This document shows, piece by piece, positions 34,954-42,058 of a stretch of DNA of 64,000 nucleotides; position 1 is the first letter of the stretch, and every line of letters starts with the position of its first letter. The notes under the pieces are model-generated. The model saw nothing but the letters and a program-made list of their open reading frames with translations, had not been told where the DNA came from and searched no databases. The position numbers were made by a program, and so were the translations under genes. Origin of the DNA: Niallia sp. NCCP-28 (lineage in GTDB: Bacteria > Bacillota > Bacilli > Bacillales > Cytobacillaceae); NCBI RefSeq assembly GCF_023168165.1, contig NZ_BQYJ01000002.1, positions 372,001 through 436,000 on the forward strand, given 5' to 3'.

Positions 34954-36384
34954 ATGGAGGTGCAGGAAAAGCGTATTTTAGAAAGTGATTTGGTTCAGAA
35001 GAATTTTGGTTATGAAAAAGAACTGAATGGATCCATGAATGTGGTTCAGCTTACAGCTTTTGGCTTGAATTATATGCTGCCATTAGCGCCAGCTGTAATT
35101 TTTGGAGTCCTTTTATCTACCTCTGGAGGAACAGTGGCACTTCCCTTTTTGTTTGCTGGAATTGCGATGCTTCTTACAGGGTTTAGTTATGCGACAATGG
35201 TAAGGAATTTTCCGTTGGCAGGTTCTGTTTATAGTTATGTTGGAAGAGGATGGAATCCCCATTTTGGTTTTTTAGCAGGTTGGGTTGTAATACTAGATTA
35301 TGTACTTATTCCAACAATCACTTCTGTAAGTGCAGCATATCTTGTCCAAGAATATTTTCCTAATGTCCCTTTTTGGGTATTGTTAGGTATTTTTTCCATA
35401 GGTGTTGGCTTGTTGAATTTATTTGGAATTGAATTAATGTCAAAAATGGGTCTATGGTTTTTGCTATTAGGAGAATTTGTAGTATGGAGCTGCATATTAG
35501 TTTGGGGGAAAGCAGTATATTCAGATGGTGTGGGGATTGGAATGCTTCTAAGTACACAGCCTTTCCAATTTGATAATATGTCAGGACTGCTTGGTGCCAC
35601 GTCGCTTGCTGTTTTGAGTTTTTTGGGATTTGATGCTATCACAACATTGGCTGAAGAAACGCGCAACCCAAAAAGAGATATTCCTAAAGCGATCTTTATG
35701 TGTATTGGGATAGGGTTAGTGACGATGGTTGTATGCAGTTATGTTGCAATGCTTGTAATTCCTGATTGGAGAAATCATATTGCGGATGAAAACTGGATGA
35801 ATACTGTTTTATACCAAGTTTCAGTTATAACGGGTGGAGAAGGGTTTGCTTTATTTTATACAGCAGGGTTCTTAAGCTCTTTGGCTGTCTTCAATTTAGT
35901 CGCCACTGCGGCTGGCGCTAGGCTGCTTTATGGGATGGGAAGAGATAGTCTTCTGCCAAAGGGGATATTTGCTGCGATAAACAAACGCTTTAAAACTCCC
36001 CATTTTAATATCATTATCATAGTAGCAATTGAATTTATTTTAGGGAATACCGTAGATTTGGGAACGATTTCTAATTTAGTTAATTATGGAGCATTTTTTG
36101 GATTTGCAGCCCTAAACTTGTCTGTTATATGGCTATATTATATAAAGAAAAAAGGAGAAGCTCCATTAAATTTAAACTATGAAGCAAATTGGAAGCCAAC
36201 AGGATGGAGCCATTTCCGCTACTTGGCACTTCCATTGTTAGGATTTAGCATTATTATCTATGTATGGACTGGGATGGATCGATTGGCAATGGTTCTAGGA
36301 ACAGTTTGGCTGATTGCAGGAATTGTATTTTTAGCAGGAAGAACAAGTGGATTTAAGAAATTGCCCCCACAATTAGAACATTAA
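34954..36384 (+). CDS. APC superfamily permease (amine or amino-acid uptake)
   Basis: 476 residues with 12 predicted membrane segments. APC signatures are NVVQLTAFGLNYMLPLAPA near 31, FPLAGSVYSYVGRGWNPHFGF near 88, and SFLGFDAITTLAEETRNPKRDIP near 222. GAGGAGG lies seven bases before the ATG at 34954, preferred over an upstream TTG at 34939. It resembles the APC permease at 17480 in outline. Its position suggests import of the amine oxidised by the upstream enzyme. Confidence 0.86.
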   Translation: MEVQEKRILESDLVQKNFGYEKELNGSMNVVQLTAFGLNYMLPLAPAVIFGVLLSTSGGTVALPFLFAGIAMLLTGFSYATMVRNFPLAGSVYSYVGRGWNPHFGFLAGWVVILDYVLIPTITSVSAAYLVQEYFPNVPFWVLLGIFSIGVGLLNLFGIELMSKMGLWFLLLGEFVVWSCILVWGKAVYSDGVGIGMLLSTQPFQFDNMSGLLGATSLAVLSFLGFDAITTLAEETRNPKRDIPKAIFMCIGIGLVTMVVCSYVAMLVIPDWRNHIADENWMNTVLYQVSVITGGEGFALFYTAGFLSSLAVFNLVATAAGARLLYGMGRDSLLPKGIFAAINKRFKTPHFNIIIIVAIEFILGNTVDLGTISNLVNYGAFFGFAALNLSVIWLYYIKKKGEAPLNLNYEANWKPTGWSHFRYLALPLLGFSIIIYVWTGMDRLAMVLGTVWLIAGIVFLAGRTSGFKKLPPQLEH

Positions 36385-36417
36385 TTCGAGTGAAAATTTG
36401 AGAGAGGATAGAAGTGG

Positions 36418-36457
36418 CTCTAAATCTAGAATAGATTTCTAGATTTAGGGCTTTTTT
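36418..36457 (+). terminator. Terminator of the amine oxidase operon
   Basis: CTAAATCTAGAA pairs with TTTCTAGATTTAG, followed by GGGCTTTTTTA. Confidence 0.88.
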
Positions 36458-36833
36458 AGTCCTATAAAAATCTGATTAGCTGGTTTGGAAATTAGACAAG
36501 AATAAAATTCAGCAAATGGTAAGTATATCAATTTATGCAAAACGGAAAATATTAACATAACAAAGTGGAACTTCAATCAGTGAGGGTTTTCCACCTCCCC
36601 TATTGATTGTTAGTGGAAACAATCATGCTTTATGGGCAAGTTTCTATCCGCTTAGATTTCTCGGTTTCTCTTACAATTCCTTAGGTGGAAGTCAAAAACC
36701 CGTTAATGCGTGATAAACTGGCAATAATTGTACAATTCATATAAATTATATTATATTGCTGGCAAATATCGATCACAAACATAATAATTTTCATTATCAT
36801 ATAAAGTTATTTTCTAAAGGTGGGATACTATTT
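36458..36833. other. Intergenic region holding repeat copy C
   Basis: It is mostly occupied by dispersed repeat copy C (minus orientation). The remainder, before DUF202, is AT-rich with no clear promoter. Confidence 0.6.
36560..36718 (-). repeat. Dispersed intergenic repeat, copy C (extended, reverse)
   Basis: On the minus strand it reads TTTATCACGCATTAACGGG, CACCTAAGG, TTGTAAGAGAAACCGAGAAA, AGAAACTTGCCCATAAAGC, then about 50 extra bases (containing CCACTAACAATCAATAGGGG) before the terminal box CTGATTGAAGTTCCACTTTG. Longest of the five copies. Confidence 0.72.
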
Positions 36834-37223
36834 ATGCAAAGAGTTGACAGCAAGAAGCCATTGCAAGAAGAAAGTGTAAAGTACGCTCAGCAGCATTTAG
36901 CAAACGAAAGAACATACTTAGCTTGGATGCGCACAGCTGTATCGATAATAGGGGTTGGATTTTTGACGACTTCTCTGCATTTTACAATTAAATTAAGCAC
37001 GAATCCATATATTAATAGGTTAGCGATATTCCTTGGCATTTTTGCGTGTATGATTGGATTTGTAATAGCGATAATGTCCACTGTCGAATATTCCAGAAAA
37101 AGAAAATATATTCAAGCAGGGAGATTTATCCCATCTAATCATTCTATTATTTTTGTTTCTATTATTATTTGTTTTTTAATATTTTTTATTTTTATGTATC
37201 TTTCTTTGCTTCTGCTTATGTAA
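36834..37223 (+). CDS. DUF202 small membrane protein
   Basis: 129 residues with three membrane helices. The DUF202 signature LANERTYLAWMRTAVSIIGVG is near residues 21-41, and helix 3 is the hydrophobic C-terminus. Function is unknown; the family is widespread. ATG 36834 with AAAGGTGGG nine bases before it is preferred to a longer frame starting at 36756. Confidence 0.82.
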   Translation: MQRVDSKKPLQEESVKYAQQHLANERTYLAWMRTAVSIIGVGFLTTSLHFTIKLSTNPYINRLAIFLGIFACMIGFVIAIMSTVEYSRKRKYIQAGRFIPSNHSIIFVSIIICFLIFFIFMYLSLLLLM

Positions 37224-37477
37224 ATTATTTTTAAGCTTATCAAGCAATGTAGTAGTTATAAGAAAATGTAGAAGGGGAAGTTATGCTAATTTCTTATAAA
37301 ATAATTATGGTAGAAATAATAGGTAAAAAAACAAAGATTTTCCTTTGGTAAACTTTATTGGAGGCATTCTAGAGAATTTCTATTATGCTATAAGTGTTGT
37401 AGGTAACAACTTTTTTTCTCTAGACCTACTGAAATCTCTTCTGTTAAGATACATAAGTGATTTTCGTAGAGGAGTAG
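37224..37477 (+). other. Leader region before the CDF transporter
   Basis: It is AT-rich. A hairpin GTAGGT / ACCTAC at about 37399-37429 encloses TTTTTTT, which might be part of a leader. No known metal riboswitch could be recognised by eye. Confidence 0.3.
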
Positions 37478-38371
37478 ATGAGTTTGACGACAAGAGAGTC
37501 TTTGGCGAAAAAAGTCGCTTGGATTAGTGTGATAAGCAATATTATATTAACATTAGGAAAATTAATTGTTGGATCAATTGCAAATAGTGACGCGGTATTT
37601 GCGGATGGGATTCACTCGGCAGCAGATGTTTTTGCATCAGTGATTGTTTTATTGGTCATCAGGATAGCAAATAAGCCAGCAGATGACGAGCATCCATACG
37701 GACATGGCAAAGCGGAAATAATCGTATCTGGAATTGTAGGCCTGGTATTATTGGTCGTTTCCTTTTATGTTGTGTATGAAGCGATTGTTGGTTTCTTTCA
37801 TCCAATTTCTACCCCTAATATACTTGCGATGTGGATTGCGATTATCTCTTATGGAGCAAAGGAATTTTTGTATCGGTATTCAATGAAAATTGCCAAGGAA
37901 CAAAATAGCAAAGCAATTGAAGCGATTGCCTTTGACCATAAAGCAGATATTGTAGCATCGCTAGCTGCGGCAATAGGGGTACTGTTATCTATAATTGGCG
38001 CCAAATTTAATATTGGATTTTTATTATTTGGAGATAAAGTAGCAAGTATCGTTGTGGCATACTTAATCTTTAAAATCGCAAAAGAAATGTTGGGAGAGGC
38101 CTTTGATATTTTATTAGAGCGGAACATTAATGCAGAATTGCTCCTTGATTATACGAATATTATATCAAGCTTCTCAGAAGTGAAGAGAATTGACAGGCTA
38201 AGAGCGAGAGAGCATGGACATTATGTGCTCGTTGATCTGCGGATATCTATCGATTATGATAAAACAATTAAAGAAGGGCATGACCTTTCTCGGGAAATAA
38301 AAAATAAATTAATGAAAAAGCATGATAATATTGAAGAAGTTTTAATTCATTTAAATCCGTATTATGAATAA
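37478..38371 (+). CDS. Cation diffusion facilitator metal exporter
   Basis: 297 residues: six membrane helices then a cytoplasmic ferredoxin-like domain. The metal site is seen as DAVFADGIHSAADVFAS in TM2 (near 37-53) and IEAIAFDHKADIVAS in TM5 (HxxxD near 151). HPYGHGKAE follows TM2. It exports Zn, Fe, Mn or similar ions for protons. The ATG is only three bases from GAGGAG, so the TTG two codons later (37484) may be used instead. Confidence 0.9.
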   Translation: MSLTTRESLAKKVAWISVISNIILTLGKLIVGSIANSDAVFADGIHSAADVFASVIVLLVIRIANKPADDEHPYGHGKAEIIVSGIVGLVLLVVSFYVVYEAIVGFFHPISTPNILAMWIAIISYGAKEFLYRYSMKIAKEQNSKAIEAIAFDHKADIVASLAAAIGVLLSIIGAKFNIGFLLFGDKVASIVVAYLIFKIAKEMLGEAFDILLERNINAELLLDYTNIISSFSEVKRIDRLRAREHGHYVLVDLRISIDYDKTIKEGHDLSREIKNKLMKKHDNIEEVLIHLNPYYE

Positions 38372-38374
38372 GCA

Positions 38375-38415
38375 AAAAAAAAGGAGATTTTGTTGGATTA
38401 AAATCTCCTTTTTCT
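38375..38415. terminator. Bidirectional terminator after CDF gene
   Basis: AAAAAGGAGATTTT pairs perfectly with AAAATCTCCTTTTT. Confidence 0.9.
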
Positions 38416-38439
38416 TTGTTCTAAATTCGTTAATTTTGT

Positions 38440-38535
38440 TTATCATGCATTAACAGGCTTTTGTCCCCTGCCTCGAGATTAGAAGGGAAGACGAGAAATC
38501 TCTGCCTGTAAAAGCTTGATTGAAGTTTCGTCTTA
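38440..38535 (+). repeat. Dispersed intergenic repeat, copy D (compact)
   Basis: TTTATCATGCATTAACAGGC, TCCCCTGCC, GAAGACGAGAAATCTC, GCCTGTAAAAGC, TTGATTGAAGTTTCGTCTTA. The outer arms are AACAGGC / GCCTGT, where copy B has AACGGGC / GCCCAT, so one paired position changes on both sides. An inner GAGATT / AATCTC stem is specific to this copy. It abuts the XRE gene's 3' end. Confidence 0.72.
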
Positions 38536-38536
38536 T

Positions 38537-39091
38537 TTAAGCTGGATAATAAATAGTCATGCTTAACCGGGTTAAAGTATTCCCTGAATTGTGGTATGAA
38601 TGGGGCTTATCTGCTTTGAATTTTATAGAATCACCGCTTTTTATCGTATATTCCTCATTATTGACGCAAATGGTTAATTCTCCATCAAAGACAATGATAA
38701 ATTCCTCTGTGCCTTCTCGATGTGGGGTAGCGTTAAGAAACCCGCCTTTTTCGATTTCAATAGAATACATTTCAAAGCGTCTATCCTCATGGAAAATAAA
38801 ATATGGATATACGCGATATTTTCCGTTATCTTCTGTTAATGCTTGTGTTTCTTTTTTTAAAATAACCTTTGTATCTGGCTGGGGATTATCTATTAAGGAT
38901 GTAAAAGAAATCTTTAATCCATTAGCAATTTTCCAGATGGTTGTAATAGTCGGGCTTGATTCTCCTCTTTCAATTTGGCCAATCATTGTTTTGCTTACCC
39001 CTGTCAGTTCAGCGGCCCGTTCTAAACTTAATTTATTCGTTATTCTAAAAGATTTTAAATTTCTTCCAATAATTTTATTTATTTCTTCCAT
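38537..39091 (-). CDS. XRE-cupin transcriptional regulator
   Basis: 184 residues: N-terminal HTH (IGRNLKSFRITNKLSLERAAELTGVSKTMIGQIERGESSPTITTIWKIANGL over 7-58) and a C-terminal cupin (about 105-182; ATPHREGTEEFIIVFDGELTI and IKSGDSIKFKADKPHSYHNSG). Such regulators often control an adjacent amino-acid exporter. It is divergent from a LysE-type exporter, and the shared region contains spaced ACAATATA half-sites. Confidence 0.9.
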   Translation of the reverse strand: MEEINKIIGRNLKSFRITNKLSLERAAELTGVSKTMIGQIERGESSPTITTIWKIANGLKISFTSLIDNPQPDTKVILKKETQALTEDNGKYRVYPYFIFHEDRRFEMYSIEIEKGGFLNATPHREGTEEFIIVFDGELTICVNNEEYTIKSGDSIKFKADKPHSYHNSGNTLTRLSMTIYYPA

Positions 39092-39109
39092 AATAAAAAC
39101 TCCTTATAG

Positions 39110-39161
39110 ACAATATAAAGTTCATTTTATACAATATAACATATATACTCTATATTGTATA
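39110..39161. promoter_or_regulatory. Three ACAATATA half-sites between XRE and LysE genes
   Basis: ACAATATA at 39110-39117 and 39131-39138, then its reverse TATATTGT at 39151-39158: steps of 21 and 20 bp. The last two belong to a perfect inverted pair TATACAATATA (39128-39138) / TATATTGTATA (39151-39161). Probable operator of the XRE-cupin protein. Confidence 0.6.
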
Positions 39162-39200
39162 TTTTGGTCATTATAACATATTTCTAGTGAGGGATTTCAA

Positions 39201-39785
39201 ATGCCAGTATTATCGTTTTTGCTTTATGTGTTTATTACTAGTTTTACTCCTGGGCCTAATAACTTAATGGCGATGCTTTCTGCAAACAAATATGGATTTA
39301 AGGGAACATTAAAATTTTGTTTAGGGGTGGGAGCAGGCTTTTTTGTCATTATTTTATGCAGCAGCTATTTTAATCTTATGCTGAAAAATTTTATTCCGAA
39401 AATACAATTTTTTATGTCGATATTCGGAGCGGTCTATATGTTGTACTTAGCTTATAAAATATTAAGAAGCAATCAGAAAGGAGAATCAGAGGGGGAGAGG
39501 AATAAAAATGGATTTATTTCTGGAATGATTTTGCAATTTATTAATCCAAAAGGAATTTTATATGGAATAACTGTTGTAGGGACTTTTATTCTTCCATTTT
39601 ATCATTCGGTTTTGAGTTTTATCTTATTTGCTGTCTTTTTAGGATTTGTCGGATTTGTTTCTACAATGTGTTGGAGTACTTTTGGCTCTTTGTTTCAAAG
39701 ATTTCTAAATAAATATAGAATGGCTTTTAATGTAGTAATGTCATTATTGTTGCTGTACAGTGCTGTTTCTATATTTATTCACTAG
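39201..39785 (+). CDS. LysE/RhtB-family exporter
   Basis: 194 residues with about six membrane helices. The N-terminal FITSFTPGPNNLMAMLSANKYG is the family signature, followed by GVGAGFFVIIL and FINPKGILYGITVV near 110. It exports an amino acid or similar compound; the substrate is unknown. It is divergent from the XRE-cupin regulator. Confidence 0.88.
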   Translation: MPVLSFLLYVFITSFTPGPNNLMAMLSANKYGFKGTLKFCLGVGAGFFVIILCSSYFNLMLKNFIPKIQFFMSIFGAVYMLYLAYKILRSNQKGESEGERNKNGFISGMILQFINPKGILYGITVVGTFILPFYHSVLSFILFAVFLGFVGFVSTMCWSTFGSLFQRFLNKYRMAFNVVMSLLLLYSAVSIFIH

Positions 39786-39944
39786 TAGTAGGTTTCTGTC
39801 TTTTTTGTGTGTTTTCATAAAAAAGGACAGAAACACAATTTAAAAAGATCTTTTAATGCTCTATTGGAATAAACAGAAATTAATATTATTGTTTTATCCT
39901 CTTCAATGTTTTTCGACAAATGTGGGATGCTAGCATTCCGAGTC

Positions 39945-39979
39945 AAAAACCTCTTCTTTTTTAAAGAAGAGGTTTTTTT
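39945..39979 (+). terminator. Terminator downstream of LysE gene
   Basis: AAAAACCTCTTC pairs with GAAGAGGTTTTT around TTTTTTAAA, with T7 following. Confidence 0.88.
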
Positions 39980-40023
39980 ATGGATAAATAATAGAATATT
40001 TTAATAATTTTTATTTTAATTGA

Positions 40024-40080
40024 TTGACATAAATAATTACTCGTTATATTATTTAACTTATTATGTGAGAAAATCTAACA
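40024..40080 (+). promoter_or_regulatory. glnK-amtB promoter with downstream GlnR/TnrA box
   Basis: TTGACA (40024-40029), 17 bases, TATTAT (40047-40052). TGTGAGAAAATCTAACA (40064-40080) matches TGTNANAWWWTMTNACA perfectly but lies after the inferred start site (about +5 to +21). That position favours repression (GlnR-like) of an otherwise strong promoter rather than activation. Confidence 0.72.
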
Positions 40081-40107
40081 ATATAATAAGACTAGGTGAA
40101 AATATAT

Positions 40108-40467
40108 ATGAAAAAAATTGAAGCAATCATTCGGCCTGAAAGGCTTACACAGACAATTAAAGGGTTGAAAAATATTGGAATAGCAGGGTTTACCGTATCT
40201 CAAGTGGTTGGCAGAGGAAAACAAAAGGATACTCAAGGCGTTTATCGAGGGAAAAATTATAAAGTAACTTTGCATCCAAAAGTAAAGCTGGAAATTGTGT
40301 TATCCGACTACATGGTAGAGCGCACTATTAAGGAAATTATCGCTTCGGCACAAACTGGTGAAGATGGAGATGGAAAGATTTTCATTCATCCTGTTTTAGA
40401 GGCGTATAATATTCGAACTGGTAAAACAGATTTTGATATTGATGATTTAGCAAATAAGGAGAGCTAA
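40108..40467 (+). CDS. glnK: PII nitrogen-regulatory protein
   Basis: 119 residues, PII family: MKKIEAIIRPERLTQTIKGL at the start, GRGKQKDTQGVYRGKNY as the T-loop (near 38-54; the usual Tyr is present in VYRG), VVERTIKEIIASAQTG-like region near 72, and DGKIFIHPV near 90. It binds ATP and 2-oxoglutarate and gates AmtB. ATG 40108 with AGGTGA is preferred to a GTG four codons upstream. It lies five bases before amtB (NrgB-NrgA pair). Confidence 0.92.
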   Translation: MKKIEAIIRPERLTQTIKGLKNIGIAGFTVSQVVGRGKQKDTQGVYRGKNYKVTLHPKVKLEIVLSDYMVERTIKEIIASAQTGEDGDGKIFIHPVLEAYNIRTGKTDFDIDDLANKES

Positions 40468-40472
40468 CTAAA

Positions 40473-41786
40473 ATGGAATTAGTTTATTTAAATACAGTAT
40501 GGATTATTATTGCCGCTGCAATGGTATTATTTATGGAAGGCGGATTTAGTCTGCTTGAAGCTGGTTTTGTGAGAACAAAAAATGCGGTGAATGTAACGAT
40601 GAAAATATTTGTTGATTTAACAGTCGGCGCTATTGCATTTTGGATGATCGGTTTTGGCATTATGTATGGCAAAGATGTTTTGGGATTTATCGGTACTTCT
40701 TTGTTTGGAAATCCTGAACATATTCAATTATCCATTGAATTGCCTAGTGCTGCTTTTGTCCTTTTTCAAATGGGCTTTGCATTAGCATGTATTTCCATTA
40801 TATCGGGGGCAGTTGCAGAACGAATGAGTTTTAAAGCATATATTGTAACAGCCGCATGTATTTCCATTATTATATATCCATTATCTGGCCATTGGATTTG
40901 GAGCAGCGATGGCTGGTTGGCGGGTCTTGGCATGAAGGATTTTGCAGGTTCGGCAGCAATACATGCTTTAGGAGGATTTGTTGCATTTGCAATGGCAAAA
41001 CTCCTTGGCCCAAGGAAAGGAAGATTTAATTCTGATGGGAGCGCAAATGTATTTGCACCAAGCAATATTCCATTAGCATCAGCAGGCGCCTTTATTTTAT
41101 GGTTCGGCTGGTTTGGATTTAACGCAGGAAGTACACTGGATGCTTCGAATGCTTCTTTGGCTTCCATTGCCATTAACACAATGCTGGCAGGTGCAAGCGG
41201 TGGGACAGCTGCTTTATTTTTTACGATGAAAAAATTCGGGAAAGCTGATCCAAGCATGACAATTAATGGGGTATTGTCTGGCCTTGTTGCAATAACAGCA
41301 GGCTGTGCATTTGTGTCGCAGTGGAGCGCCATTATTATTGGAGCAGCAAGTGGAGTGATTGTAATTTTAGCAACATTATTATTGGATAAAATAAAAGTAG
41401 ATGATCCAGTTGGAGCAGTTGCTGTTCATGGTTTTAATGGTGTATTTGGCACGATTGCTGTCGGTTTGTTTGATATAAAAGAGGGACTATTTACAACAGG
41501 AGATGCATCCCTTTTATTTGTACAGCTTTTAGGAGCAGCTACAGTAGTGGTTTGGGGGCTTATCAGCGGCTTTGCCATTGCGAAAGCATGCGAAAAAACT
41601 GTTGGCTTCCGGGCAAGTGAACGGGAAGAAGATGAGGGGCTGGATATGTCTTATCATGGTATTCCAGCGTATAATGAACTAGAACGTTTTGCAGATTTGC
41701 CTGCAAGTCTTTACAACTTTGAAGAATCGACAGGAATTTCTGTTGCTCCAGACATGGAAAAAGAGATTGCCAGAGAAATAAGTTAG
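40473..41786 (+). CDS. amtB: Ammonium transporter
   Basis: 437 residues with 11 membrane helices of the Amt family. Landmarks are FMEGGFSLLEAGFVRTKNAVNV near 18, GHWIWSSDGWL near 137, DFAGSAAIHALGGFVAFAMA near 155 (first pore His), FGWFGFNAGST near 205, and DPVGAVAVHGFNGVFGTIAVG near 313 (second pore His). It imports ammonium under control of the adjacent PII protein (NrgA in B. subtilis). Confidence 0.96.
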   Translation: MELVYLNTVWIIIAAAMVLFMEGGFSLLEAGFVRTKNAVNVTMKIFVDLTVGAIAFWMIGFGIMYGKDVLGFIGTSLFGNPEHIQLSIELPSAAFVLFQMGFALACISIISGAVAERMSFKAYIVTAACISIIIYPLSGHWIWSSDGWLAGLGMKDFAGSAAIHALGGFVAFAMAKLLGPRKGRFNSDGSANVFAPSNIPLASAGAFILWFGWFGFNAGSTLDASNASLASIAINTMLAGASGGTAALFFTMKKFGKADPSMTINGVLSGLVAITAGCAFVSQWSAIIIGAASGVIVILATLLLDKIKVDDPVGAVAVHGFNGVFGTIAVGLFDIKEGLFTTGDASLLFVQLLGAATVVVWGLISGFAIAKACEKTVGFRASEREEDEGLDMSYHGIPAYNELERFADLPASLYNFEESTGISVAPDMEKEIAREIS

Positions 41787-41824
41787 CAAAAAGAAAAATA
41801 AGCATAAATGAATTATATTGATTT

Positions 41825-41858
41825 GGACTTCTGTGTTTAATAAACAGAGGTCTTTTTT
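41825..41858 (+). terminator. Terminator after amtB
   Basis: GACTTCTGTGTTTA / TAAACAGAGGTC stem followed by TTTTTT. Confidence 0.85.
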
Positions 41859-42058
41859 GTTTATAAAGAAAGAACTTCATAATAATGTATATCAGTTTGG
41901 AAAAAGAAGAAAATAAAAATAATATATTTATTTTCTAAACAAGCTGCTAATTGGCATTAGAGATGGCAGTATTTTCAATCAATTTAGAAAAGACCAAAAA
42001 GCAATAGGTAGACTGAGATTATAATGAATGCTGCTTGATAGGTAATTTTAGACAATAA

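Larger units (their letters stand above)
39786..40107 (+). other. Intergenic region: hairpin, terminator and glnK promoter
   Basis: It holds a long hairpin at 39792-39834 (GTTTCTGTC.. / ..GACAGAAAC) without a T tail, the terminator at 39945-39979, and the glnK promoter with GlnR/TnrA box. Nothing else is evident. Confidence 0.7.

Noticed and set aside
37345-37527. 60-codon frame before the CDF gene
   Set aside because: It overlaps the CDF start in another frame and has no recognisable features.
39792-39834. Long hairpin after the LysE gene as a terminator
   Set aside because: The T run is in the 5' arm and nothing T-rich follows on either strand; the real terminator is at 39945.
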